From NCBI GenBank assembly GCA_015499995.1, contig JADNRV010000086.1, positions 1-64,000 on the forward strand: a stretch of DNA of 64,000 nt, read 5' to 3'. Positions within the stretch are counted from its first letter, which is position 1; each line of letters starts with the position of its first letter. A model generated the notes under the pieces. It saw only the letters and a program-made list of their open reading frames with translations, was not told the DNA's origin and did not search any database. Below, piece by piece: positions 14,001 to 27,200 of the stretch. The DNA comes from Flammula alnicola. Its lineage: Eukaryota > Basidiomycota > Agaricomycetes > Agaricales > Strophariaceae. Both the position numbers and the translations under genes were made by a program.

Positions 14001-16721
14001 AGGAAGAAGCTCGTCGTCGATCTCCTTCCAGCGAGGATTGGTTGTCATTGTGAGGAAGATGTCAACTTTGCGAAAATAACGTGCGATTGCCATGGCATCT
14101 TGAAACCGCTGTGTCATGTGTCGTGGCCCACCAATGTAGGAAGAGGGAAGAATGATACGCTGGCCCAGTTCGTGGAGATCTGCATTGTCGCCGTCATCCA
14201 CCATTGCATCTTCAAGTCCACTAAAATGTGCAGCCCGGATTTGCGGTTGATTGTCTTCCAAGAATCGGAGTCTGCTCTGATCAAGTGAGGCAAACATGTC
14301 GACCATATAGCGCGTAAAAAGTCGTCCACCATGCAGAAGGATATTGAATTCTCCTGGGCGAGAATGGATGCGAAAGGCAACATACCGACAAAGAGTCAGT
14401 CGTCTCGATTCTCGATGCTCATGGGTTGGTTGGGCATTGTTTAAGCCACGCTGATTTCGCTTTTCCTGACGCTGCTGTGCATGATGAAGCCGAGTTCCAC
14501 GTTGCTGAGTACTTTCATGCAAAACCATGTCGGGATGCCATCCGTTTTCACCCCGAGGAAAGAGGAGTGGGTATTGAAGAGGGGCATAGGCGGGATGCAG
14601 GTCGCTGATTTGATATAGTGGTCCTGCACGATTACGAAGTACGATATCGCGAGGTGCTCTGGATTGTGCACCTGGCAAAATCACGGCGACTTCATCTGCA
14701 GTCGGCAAATTGTATCGCCGTTTGTCAAGCCCAGGGGCAACACGGAGACGGACTTCAGCATCTTTAACTGGGCCATCGTAGTCGCGGAGGATTTCATGGG
14801 CATGTTTGAAAATGGGTGCGTACTGGTGGTGTTGAAGGAGCATATTCTGAAGGCCCTGCATGATGTTTCGTGACAGGCTTTGGTTCTGTGCCATGCGTGA
14901 TTCTAGAGCGGCTCGGGGTTCATATATGTATAGTTGAGCATATCGAGGGAGCTTATCGCCAGATGGAACCAATGCGCCGGAATTGTGGCAAAGTTCTCCG
15001 CAAATGCGAAAGACAGGCTGACCTTGCCCTTGGTTGATTGAGTGATCCTCTGTGACGCCCAATGATGTGAAAGCCAGTGCCCGATTATATTTCCAGATAT
15101 CCTCCCGAAAGGATTTTGAATCGCGGTCATCCGAGGTGAAGAAACTATGAAGGGGTTCAGGTGGGGCATCTAACACCGGTAAACGCACACGGCCCTCTGA
15201 ACAACAGGTTCCAAACTTAGGATTATGCTGGCTGCTTGCAGAGAGTCTCTCGGCGAGCCAGTGTAGCGCACTGCAGTCTGGACATGGCACGTCCATACGT
15301 CCAAGATAATGTCGTTTAGTCAGATCTTCGTAAGGCTTCCGTGCAATGCAAAAGAGGTCTTGGCGACGAAAGCGTTGACGACGTGCTCGAGGAGCTGTTT
15401 AGACAGAAGTCAGCTCCGCCAAAAAGGAACCCGGATTATCTTACATACCTGGATTATCTTGTATGATTCGTTGTCCTGCATGGGCAGCCACATGTACTCT
15501 TTCTTCTTCCTCCTCTTCGTGGTCGTTGACAATGGACATCTCTGGTCCAAAATGAGTATAGAGCAGATAAAACGGGCATGTGATACGTACGATCAACATC
15601 CTGGTCTTCCGCTTGTGGGATGCCCTGACGATCGATATTATTTTCCGCTAAAAAGACAGTTTAGAACATTAAGTAACAAATTTTAGTTTGCAGACTTACC
15701 GTTTGCCCGAGCACAATTGGGTTGGTGACTATTGTCGCATCCAACAGGTTCAGAGGGGACACTGTGAGCACCGCATGTAACTGAGAGGAGAATTAGTGCC
15801 GGTAGTCATTAATCACGATGTTGACAACTCACTCTGTTGATTTGTCATCGCCATTGACACGGCAGACACAGGTGCCTGGGCAGCAATTTCTTGAATCAGT
15901 GCTAAAGGGACAGGAATGGCTATCAGAAACCACGCTACAGGAACAATAATCATGTTTGACTTACTTTGTGTTGCGGAGGATGCCTCCTGGGTAGCAGGTG
16001 GTGTCGGCAGCGTAGCAGAGCCTCTACGTAGCCTAGTTGATTGCTGCTGTCTTGCACTTTCGGTGCGAGCATCTTGAACTCTCGCATTGAGCTGAAAGAG
16101 GAAATGAGTAAACATTCAAAAAGAAAAACTAATGAATACACTTACGGTATGCTCGGGAACATTTCTTGTGAGCTGCGAAGCTTGTCGCTCTCGAGCACGC
16201 CGACGTTGCTGGGCTGCAGCTCTGTTATTTGAAGGTAATTGCACCTGCCGCCGAGGTGAAATGAGCTGATGATTCGCTCCGACAGCCATTTGCGTAGAAG
16301 GTGGGCTCGGTAGGCAACAGATAGACGCGAGAGGAATCTAAAGCAAATAAAGATGAGTCTCGAGCTCGTAAGAAAGGATATTAATACACACCCTATTCCC
16401 AAAACCAACCATCTCTAAAGATCCTTCACCTTCAGATGGACTGGGTGCACGGTTTTCGTCCTGAGTATTGCGAGGATGGCGCCTTCTGGGACTGCTTTCA
16501 AGGTCGTTGTTCCGAGTTTCCCGTCCTGAGCGTCGTGAATTCGTCCTTGCCCTCTCGACAGCTCCAGGTTGGGGTGTAGGTGTTTCAGGCCTTGGGGCAG
16601 GAGTTCGACGGCGGCGAGGGTTTTCATGCGTGTTGGCATTCAGTTCCCGAAATGCTTTGCGGGTCTGTCTTTGATGTCGTTGAGGTGTATTGAGTAGCTC
16701 ATCAGGCCTATTCAATGGCAT
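11085..16721 (-). CDS. Helitron Rep/helicase (RepHel) transposase
   Basis: The main exon (11085 to beyond 15296) has no internal stop. Near its start is a zinc-binding CPDC...CC segment (CPDCSALHWLAERL, GTCC). The HUH nuclease motif GLPHIHLLIFL sits near residue 480 of the main exon, followed by the tyrosine region FKYVHKGPDRA and DGRYISPPEASWRIF. A Pif1-like SF1B helicase follows, with Walker A HGPGGTGKTFVYN (about residue 965), IIWDEIG and a C-terminal VALSRATSP. The frame continues upstream of the ATG at 15296 (RHYLGRMDVPCPDC), so that ATG is probably internal. Short 5' exons appear at about 15440-15540, 15597-15650, 15700-15780, 15838-15900, 15963-16092, 16142-16290 and 16390-16721. They encode a disordered Arg/Gln/Pro-rich leader starting MPLNRPDELLNTPQRHQRQ. 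The product nicks and unwinds DNA for rolling-circle-like transposition. The N-terminal exon model is tentative; the catalytic core is certain. Confidence 0.9.
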
Positions 16722-17166
16722 ATGAGTTTCTGTTGGTGGAAAGAAGAGCTGAATACTCACATATATCGTTAGTGGGCAGTGGTGATTATTAGAGTGTTCA
16801 ATTGGCGTCCGCGAGACGACGCGCCACCCTGGTGATCGTGAACCGCGCCGCCGTTGTAAGGGTCGCGATGGTCCGAACATTCCGGAACTTGTAGACCGTC
16901 GCCCGGAAGACGTCTGTTTCATTGATTGTCGGGCTCGACGAACATTGAGTTGTTGAATTGAAAGCAAAAGGGATCTTGCATTTGGAACATCACACAAAAA
17001 GAATATGGAGGGGGAAGATAAGTAAGACTCGATAATCAATCAGCAACGTGTGACATCACTCGTTTTCCCATCCGCCAAGAGCGACGGGCCCAGCTGCAGC
17101 CAATGAGAACGCCCACATATCCCCCGTGGGAAATACCAAGACACCACTTTCAATTGTTATAATAGA

Positions 17167-17808
17167 TGTCTGTGTGGAAGGAAGCCGAAGCGAGTAAGAG
17201 CGATAAAAGATAAGAACAAACGTGTGCATGCAAGTTTAGCTCGTGTCGAGACATGTCTTTGCGGGGATATGTAACAACCAATGACAACCCTATAAAACAC
17301 CTCACAAACACATATCTCTCGAACCATCACATTTCTCCCGGACAGCACTATTAAATTGACTACATAATACACATTGTTTTAAAAAAGACGAGGAAGAAAA
17401 AAAACTTGTACTATGTAAGGAGCGGTCATGAATGGCTCGTTTCGTCAACGGTTGGGAGCTTCCTAAGGTATAGTAACGATCGGGGGTCCTTGTAAGTGGG
17501 CAGGCCGAAGGATCGAATAGCTGTTAGCCGGATATACATATATATGAAGGTGATGATGGAGAGTTGCATGAGCGTGAAAAACAAGAAAAAATGTCGTTCC
17601 AGTTCGAGTGTTGGTGATTGGTGAAATGCAGATTAAAGGGTTGATGGAGTCGTCAAAGGAAAGCAAGGTCTAAACATAACTAAAAAAGAAAAGAAAAAAC
17701 ATGGTTGTTAGCAGGGTTACAAAAGTACGACGGCGTCCAAACGGCTTACCAGGAACCATGAGGAGCGTAGCCGGTACGCTAGCATCCATTTTCCAGAAAG
17801 AGATAACT
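17167..17808. other. Intergenic between Helitron and casein kinase gene
   Basis: This stretch contains the 3' flank of the casein kinase gene. It also probably contains the original PFKFB promoter, now separated from its gene by the Helitron. No open frame of note. Confidence 0.5.
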
Positions 17809-20045
17809 TTATCCACGGCAGCACAACCAGCTGAAAAGCCCCTTCGGTCTTCCATGGCCGCCCTCCTCGTCCTGCTCGCCCACTCGCTGCATCTGCTCGC
17901 GATCATAGATGCCCATATTCCTAACCTGTCCTCCCATGTCCCTCTGTCCAGTCCCAGGAGTCGTCGTGCCCTCGCCCGACCCATTCTTGCCCGCCTGCGC
18001 CTGTCCATACAAAAACGACTCGGAGCCATTCAGGTGCGCGTTGCCATTGGCAAGCATCTGTGGCGTAGGATTCGGCGAGTGCCGCCCATAATTGTTGGTC
18101 GCCGTCGCTGTCCGGTAGCCAGTGGGGCTTGGAGCCGTCGCATAGGGATGCGGCGCTGTAAGCGCGCCACTGCTGATGCCGTTGATGTCCCTGGGCTGTT
18201 GGCTGGCTCGTCTGCTCTGCGGCGCGAGTGGCTGTACACTGCCGCCGACGTCCCTGGATGTGTTGGCACGATCTCCAGTACCTGTCCGACGGCTGCTCTT
18301 CTGATGCACTGGAGCAGGGCTCAGAACGAGTTGGTTGGGTGTGGTCCCGTCTGGAACTTGTCGCGAACGACGACCGCCATGGTCTCGTTCTCGGCGGGTT
18401 TCCCGGTGCGGTGCTGCGGCTGCCGAAGCAGATGTGTGCTATTGGGCTGTTAGCAAAAAAAGAAGAAAGACAATCTGATCGATAAGGACTGACGTTACTG
18501 GCTTCCCAGCCCTTGCCGCCATTGAGAAGCATCCAATCGAACACTCCATCTTCCGGTTCTCCCAAGGTCTTCAGCACCTTCGTGAAAAGTTCTCGCAGGA
18601 AATCGTAGTCGGGAGTTTCCTCGAAACCGAGCTTACGAACGTAGTTCATGTAGATTGTGAACTCCTCTAATTTCAACATTTTGTCAGACAGTGAGGTACA
18701 TATAACTCAATGAAATACGAACCAGGGAAACCTTCGCACAGCTCCGAGATGGGGGTAGTTTGTTTTTTCTCGCCAATCTTCTCATACTTCTGCTTGTTGG
18801 TGGCGGCTCTCAAACCCTGCCATGGAAGACCGCCTCTCAAGAAGTACATGAACACATGTCCGAGAGACTCTAGGTCGTCTCGACGGGACTGCTCACGTCC
18901 CAGATGAGTGTTGATTGACATGTAACGTGCGGTCCCCGACAGCGACTTCCGTTCCCGATAAGGAATATGAACTTTCGTTTTTGGATCGCGATAATGCTTC
19001 GCCATTCCAAAATCTGAAAAGGGAACATGTATTAGGAATGATGCAAACAAAGGCTGTCTGTAGAAGGAAGGATGTCATATACGGACCAATGATGTGCACA
19101 GTGTTGGCATTCTTGTTCCCTGGGACGCCAATCAGGAAGTTATCGGGCTTGATATCCCGGTAAATAAGCGACTTGTCGTGAATCGCCTGGACACGAGTCA
19201 CCTATTCAGGATGAGGTATTAGCATCACAAATGTGTCTTGTTAAATATTCCATAGGCTGGAGAACATCGCATAATCTATGTTCCGAGAAACATGGACAAG
19301 GAAAAGACAGGAGCAACAAACGAACCATCTGCTTGGCGGCCATACAGACTGTCTTGATAGTGAACTTTCGCCCACACATATCGAAGAGGTCCTCCAGGTT
19401 GGGGCCCAAAAGGTCGATGACCAGGATGTTGTGGAGCCCCTCTTGACCAAAATAGTACACTTGCGGTACCCCGGCTATACATCCCCATAGTAAGTGAGGC
19501 GCAGTTTACATACACACAACAAGACAGGAGACGTACGAGTTCCATTCAATGTTCTGTACGAGCGGAACTCATCTCGCAGTTGAGGAGCGTCCGACTTCCG
19601 TGGTTCCTGTTCGTGGCAAAATGAGCGGCGGCCGTGGAGTGGCGAAAAAAAGGGTGCGTACAAATTTTATCGCCACAGGTTGGCTGGTGGTTACTTTGAC
19701 GCCTTTGCAATAGTGTTAGTTCAGAGTTCAATGGATGCATAGAAAGCGAGAATGGAGTTGATAGAGAGTACAGGGCAAGGCAACTTCAAGAAAAGGCGTA
19801 GAGCGCCTTTTGTTCCCCCCCCCCCTGTGGGCACGAGCCGACGAGCACGGAGACATGGGGCCATACTGAACAGGGTGCTATGCAGCACAGAGAAAGAGAA
19901 TATACGGACCTTCAAAGACCACACCAAAGGAACCCTCGCCGATTTTCTTTCCAACCTTGTAATGCCCACCAACGATGCCGTTGTTTGAGGAGACGGAATG
20001 AGAGGGGTGGTTTGAGGAAGAGGCTATGACATGCGGAGTGGACAT
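17809..20045 (-). CDS. Casein kinase I, plasma-membrane Yck1/2 type
   Basis: This multi-exon gene encodes a Ser/Thr kinase of the CK1 family. The N-terminus [20 protein letters not shown] leads into [19 protein letters not shown] (glycine loop), then [16 protein letters not shown] and the catalytic loop [15 protein letters not shown]. It continues with [14 protein letters not shown] (DFG, split by an intron), [20 protein letters not shown] and [21 protein letters not shown] Ser/Pro/Asn-rich tail ends in FSWLCCRG; the paired cysteines fit the palmitoylation anchor of yeast Yck1/Yck2. Known of the family: it acts at the plasma membrane in nutrient signalling, endocytosis and morphogenesis. I chose the ATG at 20045 because it gives the usual fungal N-terminus; an in-frame ATG at 20204 would add 53 Pro-rich residues. 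Several introns of 50-70 bases interrupt the kinase domain. Confidence 0.93.
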
Positions 20046-20204
20046 GGCTTGAAAGGAGGGGCGGGGTAGGAGGATGGAAAAGGGAGGACCTAGCCTTTGA
20101 GGAGGGCTACGGCCAGCGAGAAAAGGTGAAAGGAAATGGGGGGGAATCGGAAGATCCTTGTAAACGGGCGGACTTTGATTTCTTCTCACACCCTGCAGAC
20201 TCAT

Positions 20205-22811
20205 TTTTTCTCTTGTCTTTGAAACAATTCATCCCACGCATGGGCTTGCTTGCTTACATTGCTCTCGGGCTGCGCGCCTCGTTGCAAGCGCTCAATTATC
20301 CCAACTGTTCATTTCCGACCTTGAGCTCCCCCGAGTTACCGCGCCTAAGCATCCTTTTACGGACTATCGTTCCTACAGATCGTCTCTTCGATTTCTCTCG
20401 TTGCCGCCTGTTGGTTGCTTGCAGGTTTCTTCACCTTCCTGGTTCCGGTTGTGAAGCCGTTGAAAAACATTTAATTTTCATTTATATCCACCCCGCATCC
20501 CGAGCTCAACGGTACACCGCCACTTCGATTCCATGGAAATGCAATATCCACCACAAAAAGAGCAGTCTCTCATACTTCTTTCTTTTTATATCGTTTCCAT
20601 GCCTCTTTCTGTGCTTTTGAGAGATAACAGACTGGCCGTTCTCTTCCGCGACACTTTTTTACACAGAAGGAGGTTTTATCTATCCCTTGAACGGACCGGT
20701 CGCGATTCCGGCGGTCGCATAGCTCGCTCAATTTTAATGCTTCATCGCAACAAATCCCCAAGGTTCCTCTTCACGGAACGACTATTGCTGCTACTGAAGG
20801 CACACATGGCCATTTAGGTATGTTTTATCCCAACGTTGAACGGTGGCAGTAACGACAACCACTTCTAGACCTTTCTCTTACAGTTAAAGTTCTAGCACCA
20901 ATGGGTACTTCAAAGTTCACCCACCCGAGTTCGGACTTATATCTGGGGTCGACCGATTATTGTTTGGAATGACGATACCCCCAGAAGATGCACAGTTCTT
21001 CACAGTCAAGGATTCGCTGGTATCCATCCAGTTTACACCATCCTCGAGGCTTTCCTTGAGGACACCACCTTCAAAATTCCTGTCACAAAGTCGATCAAGG
21101 GACACCTGTACTCAACTACAGGGTCTGCTAACCGCCCCCCGTCTCATAAACGTCCTCGCTGGACGGTTTTCATTTTTCAGACGTGCTTTTCCGGCCTCTC
21201 AGGTGCCGTTTCGACGCAGGCTCTTCAAATACGCCGTGGTTCATTTATTGGAAACACTACCAACGGGTTACCTCTTGCACTTGCCGCGAGGCGCTTCATG
21301 ACGCTGCACTAAATCTGTCGTTTGATTGCTCGGTTCCAAGACTCGGCCGGCTCAACATGGAAAGCTTGCAGCCGTAATGCACCTACCCTTTGTTGTAGTG
21401 CATGCTTGCCTTACCCTACCTCCTACTTTGTTCCCTACTGCGATCTCTCAACAAGCCCTTTGAAGAACACTCTGCAGTTCTGCTGTACCTTCGGCAGACT
21501 TATTAAGTCTCGCTTTTGTTCCACGGTGACCCACCTAAGGCGGGTAACCTGATGACCAATGGACCTCTTATTATAGACCGTTCGAGTCTTCCCATATAGG
21601 CCGGTCTATCGTCAACTCGTACGCATCAAGCAACGACATGGTCAATTGACGACTCAATTTAGCACAATTCATCTACCTAGATGATTATTTCCCGTATTGC
21701 AGGGGATCTCAAGAAAGAAAGAAAGCATTATAGGACGGTTTGAATATCCGAACATGGTTTCAGCAGGTCCTCAGAGCGGCCAACTTCATATCCAGATGGT
21801 CGGACATCGGCTTTGCCTTCGTGTTTGCAGGTCCTTGACGTGCTGCATGCAACGCCACGATCTTTTCCGTGCATCATTGCAAAGCAGACTCGCGTCAGCG
21901 TTCCGGTTTCCGTTTGTCCGTGCCTCCTACTTTCCACTATTAATATCGTCATTTGATAGGGGCTCTCGTCGAATATGGTCCATCCTGCCCTTATTTCACG
22001 TTTTAAGGGAATGGAGTCGGGTTTCGAGGCGGTAGGGTACGGTGAATTTCGGATCAGGATTGATGATGTTGTAAGCTACGACGCCAAAAATACAGATCCA
22101 AAATGCCATGTTAGTGACTTTCGCCGTTACGAGGGTCCAAAAGCATGAACCCAATAATCATCGACGTCGAGCCTGAAAACATGACGTTAAATCAGGTGTG
22201 ATGAAAAAGGGGTTGTCGACAAAGGAGACGTATAAGGGCACATTGAGGGCGCATCTTCAAGGGTACTAATAATCTCGACGTAAGGCCCTGTGCAGAGCCA
22301 TCGAACGTTGATCAAGCGTGTGAGGCAGGGCAAGCAGGGACAGCAGATTTAGAGAGTATTATTTAATATAGGTACGACTTGGACGCAATACTTGAGGATG
22401 ACGATACCCATCCATAGTGGTTACAGGAACTCTGTACTCAAGAAAGAATACAAGGGGCCTGAAGTGGAACTTTGGGGACACTACTTTGTGTGATTTGTAA
22501 CCTCATGTGCGAATTATTTATTGCCTTATGTAGTTATTATTTCCTCTTTGAGTTGATATTGATGTGACGGCGGAACAAGTAGAGAATGTCAGCCATGGCC
22601 ATTATCGTGGGATGGATTCTACCACAAGATATAACAAAACGGAGCAATTAGTGGCCAAAGATAGAAAAAATCATGTAAGTACTTTATTCGACAACGACGG
22701 TTGAATGCGGAATCCATCAAATCAAGTATAGTCACTATCAGCCCGCCCACCCGGTATGGGTACGGGAATTTGAAACTGATAAGTATGCTAAAATCACTAC
22801 TCCAAGAACAT
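20205..22811. other. Intergenic, no supported gene
   Basis: The first 600 bases are CT-rich on the plus strand and are the likely upstream/5' UTR region of the casein kinase gene. Short frames at 20960-21301, 21322-21552 and 21697-22035 (plus) have no recognisable domain and are interrupted. On the minus strand near 22010-22250 a short spliced peptide ending DPKFTVPYRLETRLHSLKT can be read, but this is speculative. Confidence 0.35.
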
Positions 22812-23715
22812 TTAGAAAAAGGGAATATAAATTAATGTGAGAAAGCTGACCTTTATCCATATTATCCATGGCCATCCGCTGATCAACAATCGGAAAAACT
22901 TCGCCATTTTGTTCTCTGACCCATTGAGCTCACGACGAACATCCTCGAACTTGCGTTGGAGTTCCTCTAATGGAATCTCCGCGGGGGCGGAAGTAACGGC
23001 CCCAATGATGTTCCAGGCGGAATCGCGTGTATTTTCAGACCGAATCATCGTAACGTTATTGAAAGTGGTCTTTAACTCCCTGTCGAGATTTGCCTGAATT
23101 TTCTGTTGCCGCTGGTCCTGGCTCCATTTCGTGGTCACAAATACGACGCCGAAAGGATGAGATTTCATCACTGGGCTATTTTTTGTCAGCCTAGCCTGGT
23201 TTATTTCATGCAGATAAATGATGCCGGCGAGTTTCGCGTTCGGCCTGAGTCAATTCGCGATCAGAGCAGGAGGCGATATTGTAGATCTACACTCACCCGG
23301 ATTTCTTTTCCAGCCAATCGATAATTATCTCCAATTGCTTATCGTCGCCTGGGGAGTCCGGGTCGTTAAACCCAGGCGTATCGATGAGACGTACATATGC
23401 CCCCCGATTTTTTTGGGTCTTGGACTTTATATACAGAAACTTGAGCGGTGCAGGACTTTAAACCGTGACCAATCTCCGGTTTTGGGTCAGCGTCAGGGCC
23501 AGCCGTGTCAATAAACTGTGCAGAATGTCAATTTTACGCGTCAAAATCAAGATAAGAGATCGCACCGTGCTTTTCCCAGCTCCGATTTCCCCCAGTATCC
23601 TGTGTTAATTGTGAGCGTTCCAGCCAATTGAGTACAAGAAGTAATGGGCAAACATGATGATAGATTCGGGGACAACATTTGCGTCTTTCATTTTTGGGTC
23701 GTCTGTCATAACCAT
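22812..23715 (-). CDS. AIG1/septin-like P-loop GTPase with C-terminal membrane anchor
   Basis: Three or four exons join to give an N-terminus starting near MVMTDDPKMKDANVVPES. The G1 loop is MILGEIGAGKST, split by two introns, followed by FIDTAGPDADPKPEIGHGL. The G3 motif is LIDTPGFNDPDSPGDD, then IYLHEINQARL and a G4-like FVTTKWSQ. The product is about 245 residues. The last 30 residues (FFRLLISGWPWIIWIKVSFLTLIYIPFF) are strongly hydrophobic and could be a tail anchor. This kind of single-domain GTPase is abundant in Agaricomycetes and generally unnamed; relation to plant/animal AIG1-GIMAP proteins is by fold. Its role is unknown. It is transcribed away from the telomerase gene. Confidence 0.8.
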
Positions 23716-24221
23716 CGTTCGCGCCCTTTTCAGCGGTCTGAAAGATATACAGATGGCAGAAGAAGAAGTTCAACGACTTTGGATATCGATGGTGTATATA
23801 GATTGTATCCGAAGCCTAGAGATGAGATCAATGAGATGCAGATAACTATTAAGGTTTTCGCGACGATCTATTAATACGTACCTAACAGGGTGAATCCGAG
23901 TATACGCCATCATGACCTTGACAAACTTGGTGTCTCCAAGATTTAAAATCGAATGTGAAAGTCGCTAGAGCGCTTAAGCACTACTGCATGAGATCGTGGC
24001 CGCAAAAACCTTGCAGAAACCCAACAGAAACCCTGACATCAGACAGTGACTAATTTCATGCCAACAGTCACATCCCGTGATTAACGCTAACGGGGTCGTG
24101 ACTGCAGGGTCTCCGCAATGTTGAAGCCCTCGTAATTTTAGACAATGACCACAACTCATACCTTCAACCCAGAGACGATCTTACTTTCATATGCTTGGCT
24201 CAAACACGGAGAAATATCCAT
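23716..24221. other. Divergent intergenic region between GTPase and TERT
   Basis: About 500 bases separate the two divergent start codons and probably hold both promoters. An ATG at 24146 lies upstream of the TERT start in a different frame and could be a short upstream ORF. Confidence 0.4.
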
Positions 24222-27200
24222 ATGTCGAGTGATCTCTTGCCGCAAGTCGCCTCCGTCATCCTGAAAAAATACTACCCTTGCGTCAAAGCCTTACGAACTT
24301 ACTTGGCTGACCTCCTTGAGTCGCCAGAGAGCAGTTCCAATGCTGCTTACATTTCCCTTTCGCATGAAAACGACTCAGAAACCTATGCCAATCTTCTGGA
24401 CGCGTCTTATGTCGCAGCCAAGGAGCCCAAAGTAAAGGCATTTCGAATTTACCCTCCCATGCTTGATATGCGTGAGGTGAGTTCAAATTCAAGTTGTTGT
24501 GATGGTTCCCTTCGACAAGTGTTAATATTTTACAGATTTTGGATCAAGCGCAAGAACGTCTCTTTAAGTTCAAGCGTCCCCAAAACGTCATCACTTCCGG
24601 CTACCGACTTGTGAGTATAAGTTCGTTGCCTGATGTGTCAATCAAAGACGATGATGGTTTTCACTTTAGGCATCGCGTGCTGGTGACCATGGGAGGACGG
24701 GGATGGCTAGAATTGGAATCACAAATTACTTCATAAACACCATTATCACAGCGTTTCAGGCCCCAGAGTGGGAGACACTGCTTATTCGGTAAGTCTTCCA
24801 TCTTACTACCTTTTTGTGGACATGGTATCAATATATAGTTGTAGAATTGGAGAAGATGCGATGCTCCACCTCCTCACCGAAACGTCGATATTCACCTCTT
24901 TACCAAACGGGTGTTTGTGTCAATTAACGGGAGAGCCTATCATTTATGTTCTGCCAAGTGCTCAGGATATGTGGCGATCCTCAGCGGCGGAAACATCGAG
25001 ACCGAGGGCTGTGACTGGAGAGAAACGCCATCGACAAATCATAGCAGATGAACAAGACGAAAGGCCCAAGAAGCGAAGAAAACTTGATGGGTCTGGCACC
25101 GACAAACCTATCAAGAAGACTCTAATTGGGAAAAGGTATGTAGATATGGAACTGATCACCAACTTTGACTGACTTCATCAGCTATTCACCTGCTGATATA
25201 TCTTTCGTTCGGGCTCGACTATTTTATTCTAAACCAAATTTCATACCCTGCACAAATCATATCGTTGTTGGGCTGCCATTGAAGCGTGAGTGCCCTTAGT
25301 TGGACAATATAGCTTTCATCTTATTTCATTTCATCTTAGATGTGCTAAATCGAGTCAATCCATCTTACCGGTCGAAGGCCGTCGCCAAAGATGATGCTAT
25401 GACAACTCACGACGATCGAAAACTTGCTGAAAATATTCGACAATTATCTAAATATATTTTTGCACGGCAATATGGGCTAAACACTCCTTTTTGCTCCACG
25501 GCGACGAAAAGTTCTTCGTTTGCTCTTGGCGACTATCTTGACAGGGAAACCGAAATCAAGGTCAAAATTTCATCTACTACGCCTTTTCAACTTGCTGAAG
25601 TCGAAGTTTGATCAGACAGCAGGTCCGTGCAAAACTCCAAAAAGGTTGAAGGACATTCTTCCTCATCTTGAAAGGCTTTTACGACGCCACGGAAAATGCG
25701 GCTATCTACCCCTAAGAGATCGGGCCTGCCCCTCGAAGGTGTGTCCATGTCTTCCTGGCTGTGAAATTCGTTATGTCTTACTTTATTTAGATCAAGGATA
25801 TTGGAGTTAAAGACCTGGATAGCAGCGTCATACTTGTAGGTGTTTTTTTTTTATGCCGATAACTTGTCTGCGTACTGAGTATCATATGCAGGAATTGATG
25901 TCCGAGACTTCCGTCCAACTCCGTTCCCAAATTTCACTGGGTACAGGCAATATATCACTTGATTCCACAGGTAATCCTATACCACCCATCGGCCTCACTC
26001 AGGCTCGCAGACACGCGAAAGCCAAACCCCGATTCGTCGAATTCGCCTGCAGCCATGTAGAGGTAGGAAAATTTATGCATTCTATAATGTCTTTCCCGTA
26101 ATCGTCTGCATTGCTCAGGTTTACCGCTACGTCGCACTTGTAACAAATGCTGTTATTCCAAAATCATTCTGGGGTTCAAGGGTCAACCTCAAGCTGGTCC
26201 TCCGACGTGAGTTGCGTTTCCGTTCTTGATTCTGTGACTAACAAGTTTGTAGACGTGAAAGAATTTATTAGCTGTCGACGCTATGAGACACTGAGTCTCC
26301 ATTACATTCTACAAAACTTCAGTACTTCGGCTTGCGATTGGCTGATTCCTCCAGGCCCTGGTGCACGCCATCAAGCCAGGGTCTCGGTATCTGATGCTCT
26401 CAAACGTCGCGAGTTGTTGGAGGATTTTCTATTCTGGTATTTCGACTCGTTTGTTTTACCACTATTGAAGGTGACCTTTGCGACCTTTGAAGATGGTTAA
26501 GGTTAATTGACGACTGCGATTGCATAGACAACATTCTATGTCACAGAATCCTCGGCTTTTCGTAATCAAGTGCTTTACTTCAGGCATGACGACTGGGCGA
26601 CACTCTGTGCTCCTCTCATTGAACGACTAACCTCAGTCACCTTCGAAAAGCTATCCGATGTGAGCTCTGTTACCAATGCGATGAACTTTCTTATTAATTT
26701 GATATGATCAGGCTGAGGCGGCAGAGATCCTCAGACAGCGTAGACTGGGCTTCTCTTTCGTTCGACTACTACCCAAAGATACAGGCGTTCGACCCATTGT
26801 CAACCTGCGCAGGAGAAAAACCATGAACCGTGTACGTATCACGTTACGCAACAATGCTAGCCCCCGTTCTGACAACCTTGATAGGGCTCGTTCACCACCG
26901 AGCAATCCATTAATCAGATCCTTCAAGCTGCATTCAGCATCCTGACATATGAGCGCGTAAGCGTCTCAATCCTTCGTTATCCGATGCGACATTTAATTCT
27001 TTGTGCAGACCAATCAACCCCAACTCCTCGGGGCCTCTACTTTCAGTCCCGACGATATTTACTACAAACTGAAGCGACTCAAAGCTGCCCTTCCACGAGA
27101 TACGAATGGTGCTCTGTGCGTATTTCTTGTCGATATTGAAATCGAAATGCTGATATCAGGCAGGCCTAGACTCTACTTCGTTAAGGTAGACGTACAAGCA

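Larger units (their letters stand above)
10970..17166 (-). mobile_element. Autonomous Helitron, apparently complete
   Basis: Read on the minus strand, the element begins TCTATTATAACAATTGAAAG at 17166 and ends with a GC-rich hairpin (10981-11000), a 7-base spacer and CTAG at 10970. The base before the 5' TC is A and the base after CTAG is T. This matches the AT target and the 5'-TC...CTRR-3' termini known for Helitrons, with no target-site duplication. It carries one long RepHel gene with an undisturbed 1403-codon main exon. Length is 6197 bases. The insertion lies between the casein kinase gene and PFKFB. Intact frames and a clean terminus suggest a fairly recent insertion (inference). The 3' end is very secure; the 5' end rests on the TC and the flanking A. 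Confidence 0.87.

Noticed and set aside
17701..18453. 250-codon frame on the plus strand
   Set aside because: Shadow of the casein kinase I C-terminal exon on the opposite strand.
20960..22035. Several plus-strand frames of 64-113 codons
   Set aside because: Interrupted and without recognisable motifs. I considered an old retroelement or a spliced gene but found no reverse transcriptase, integrase or splice-consistent reading.
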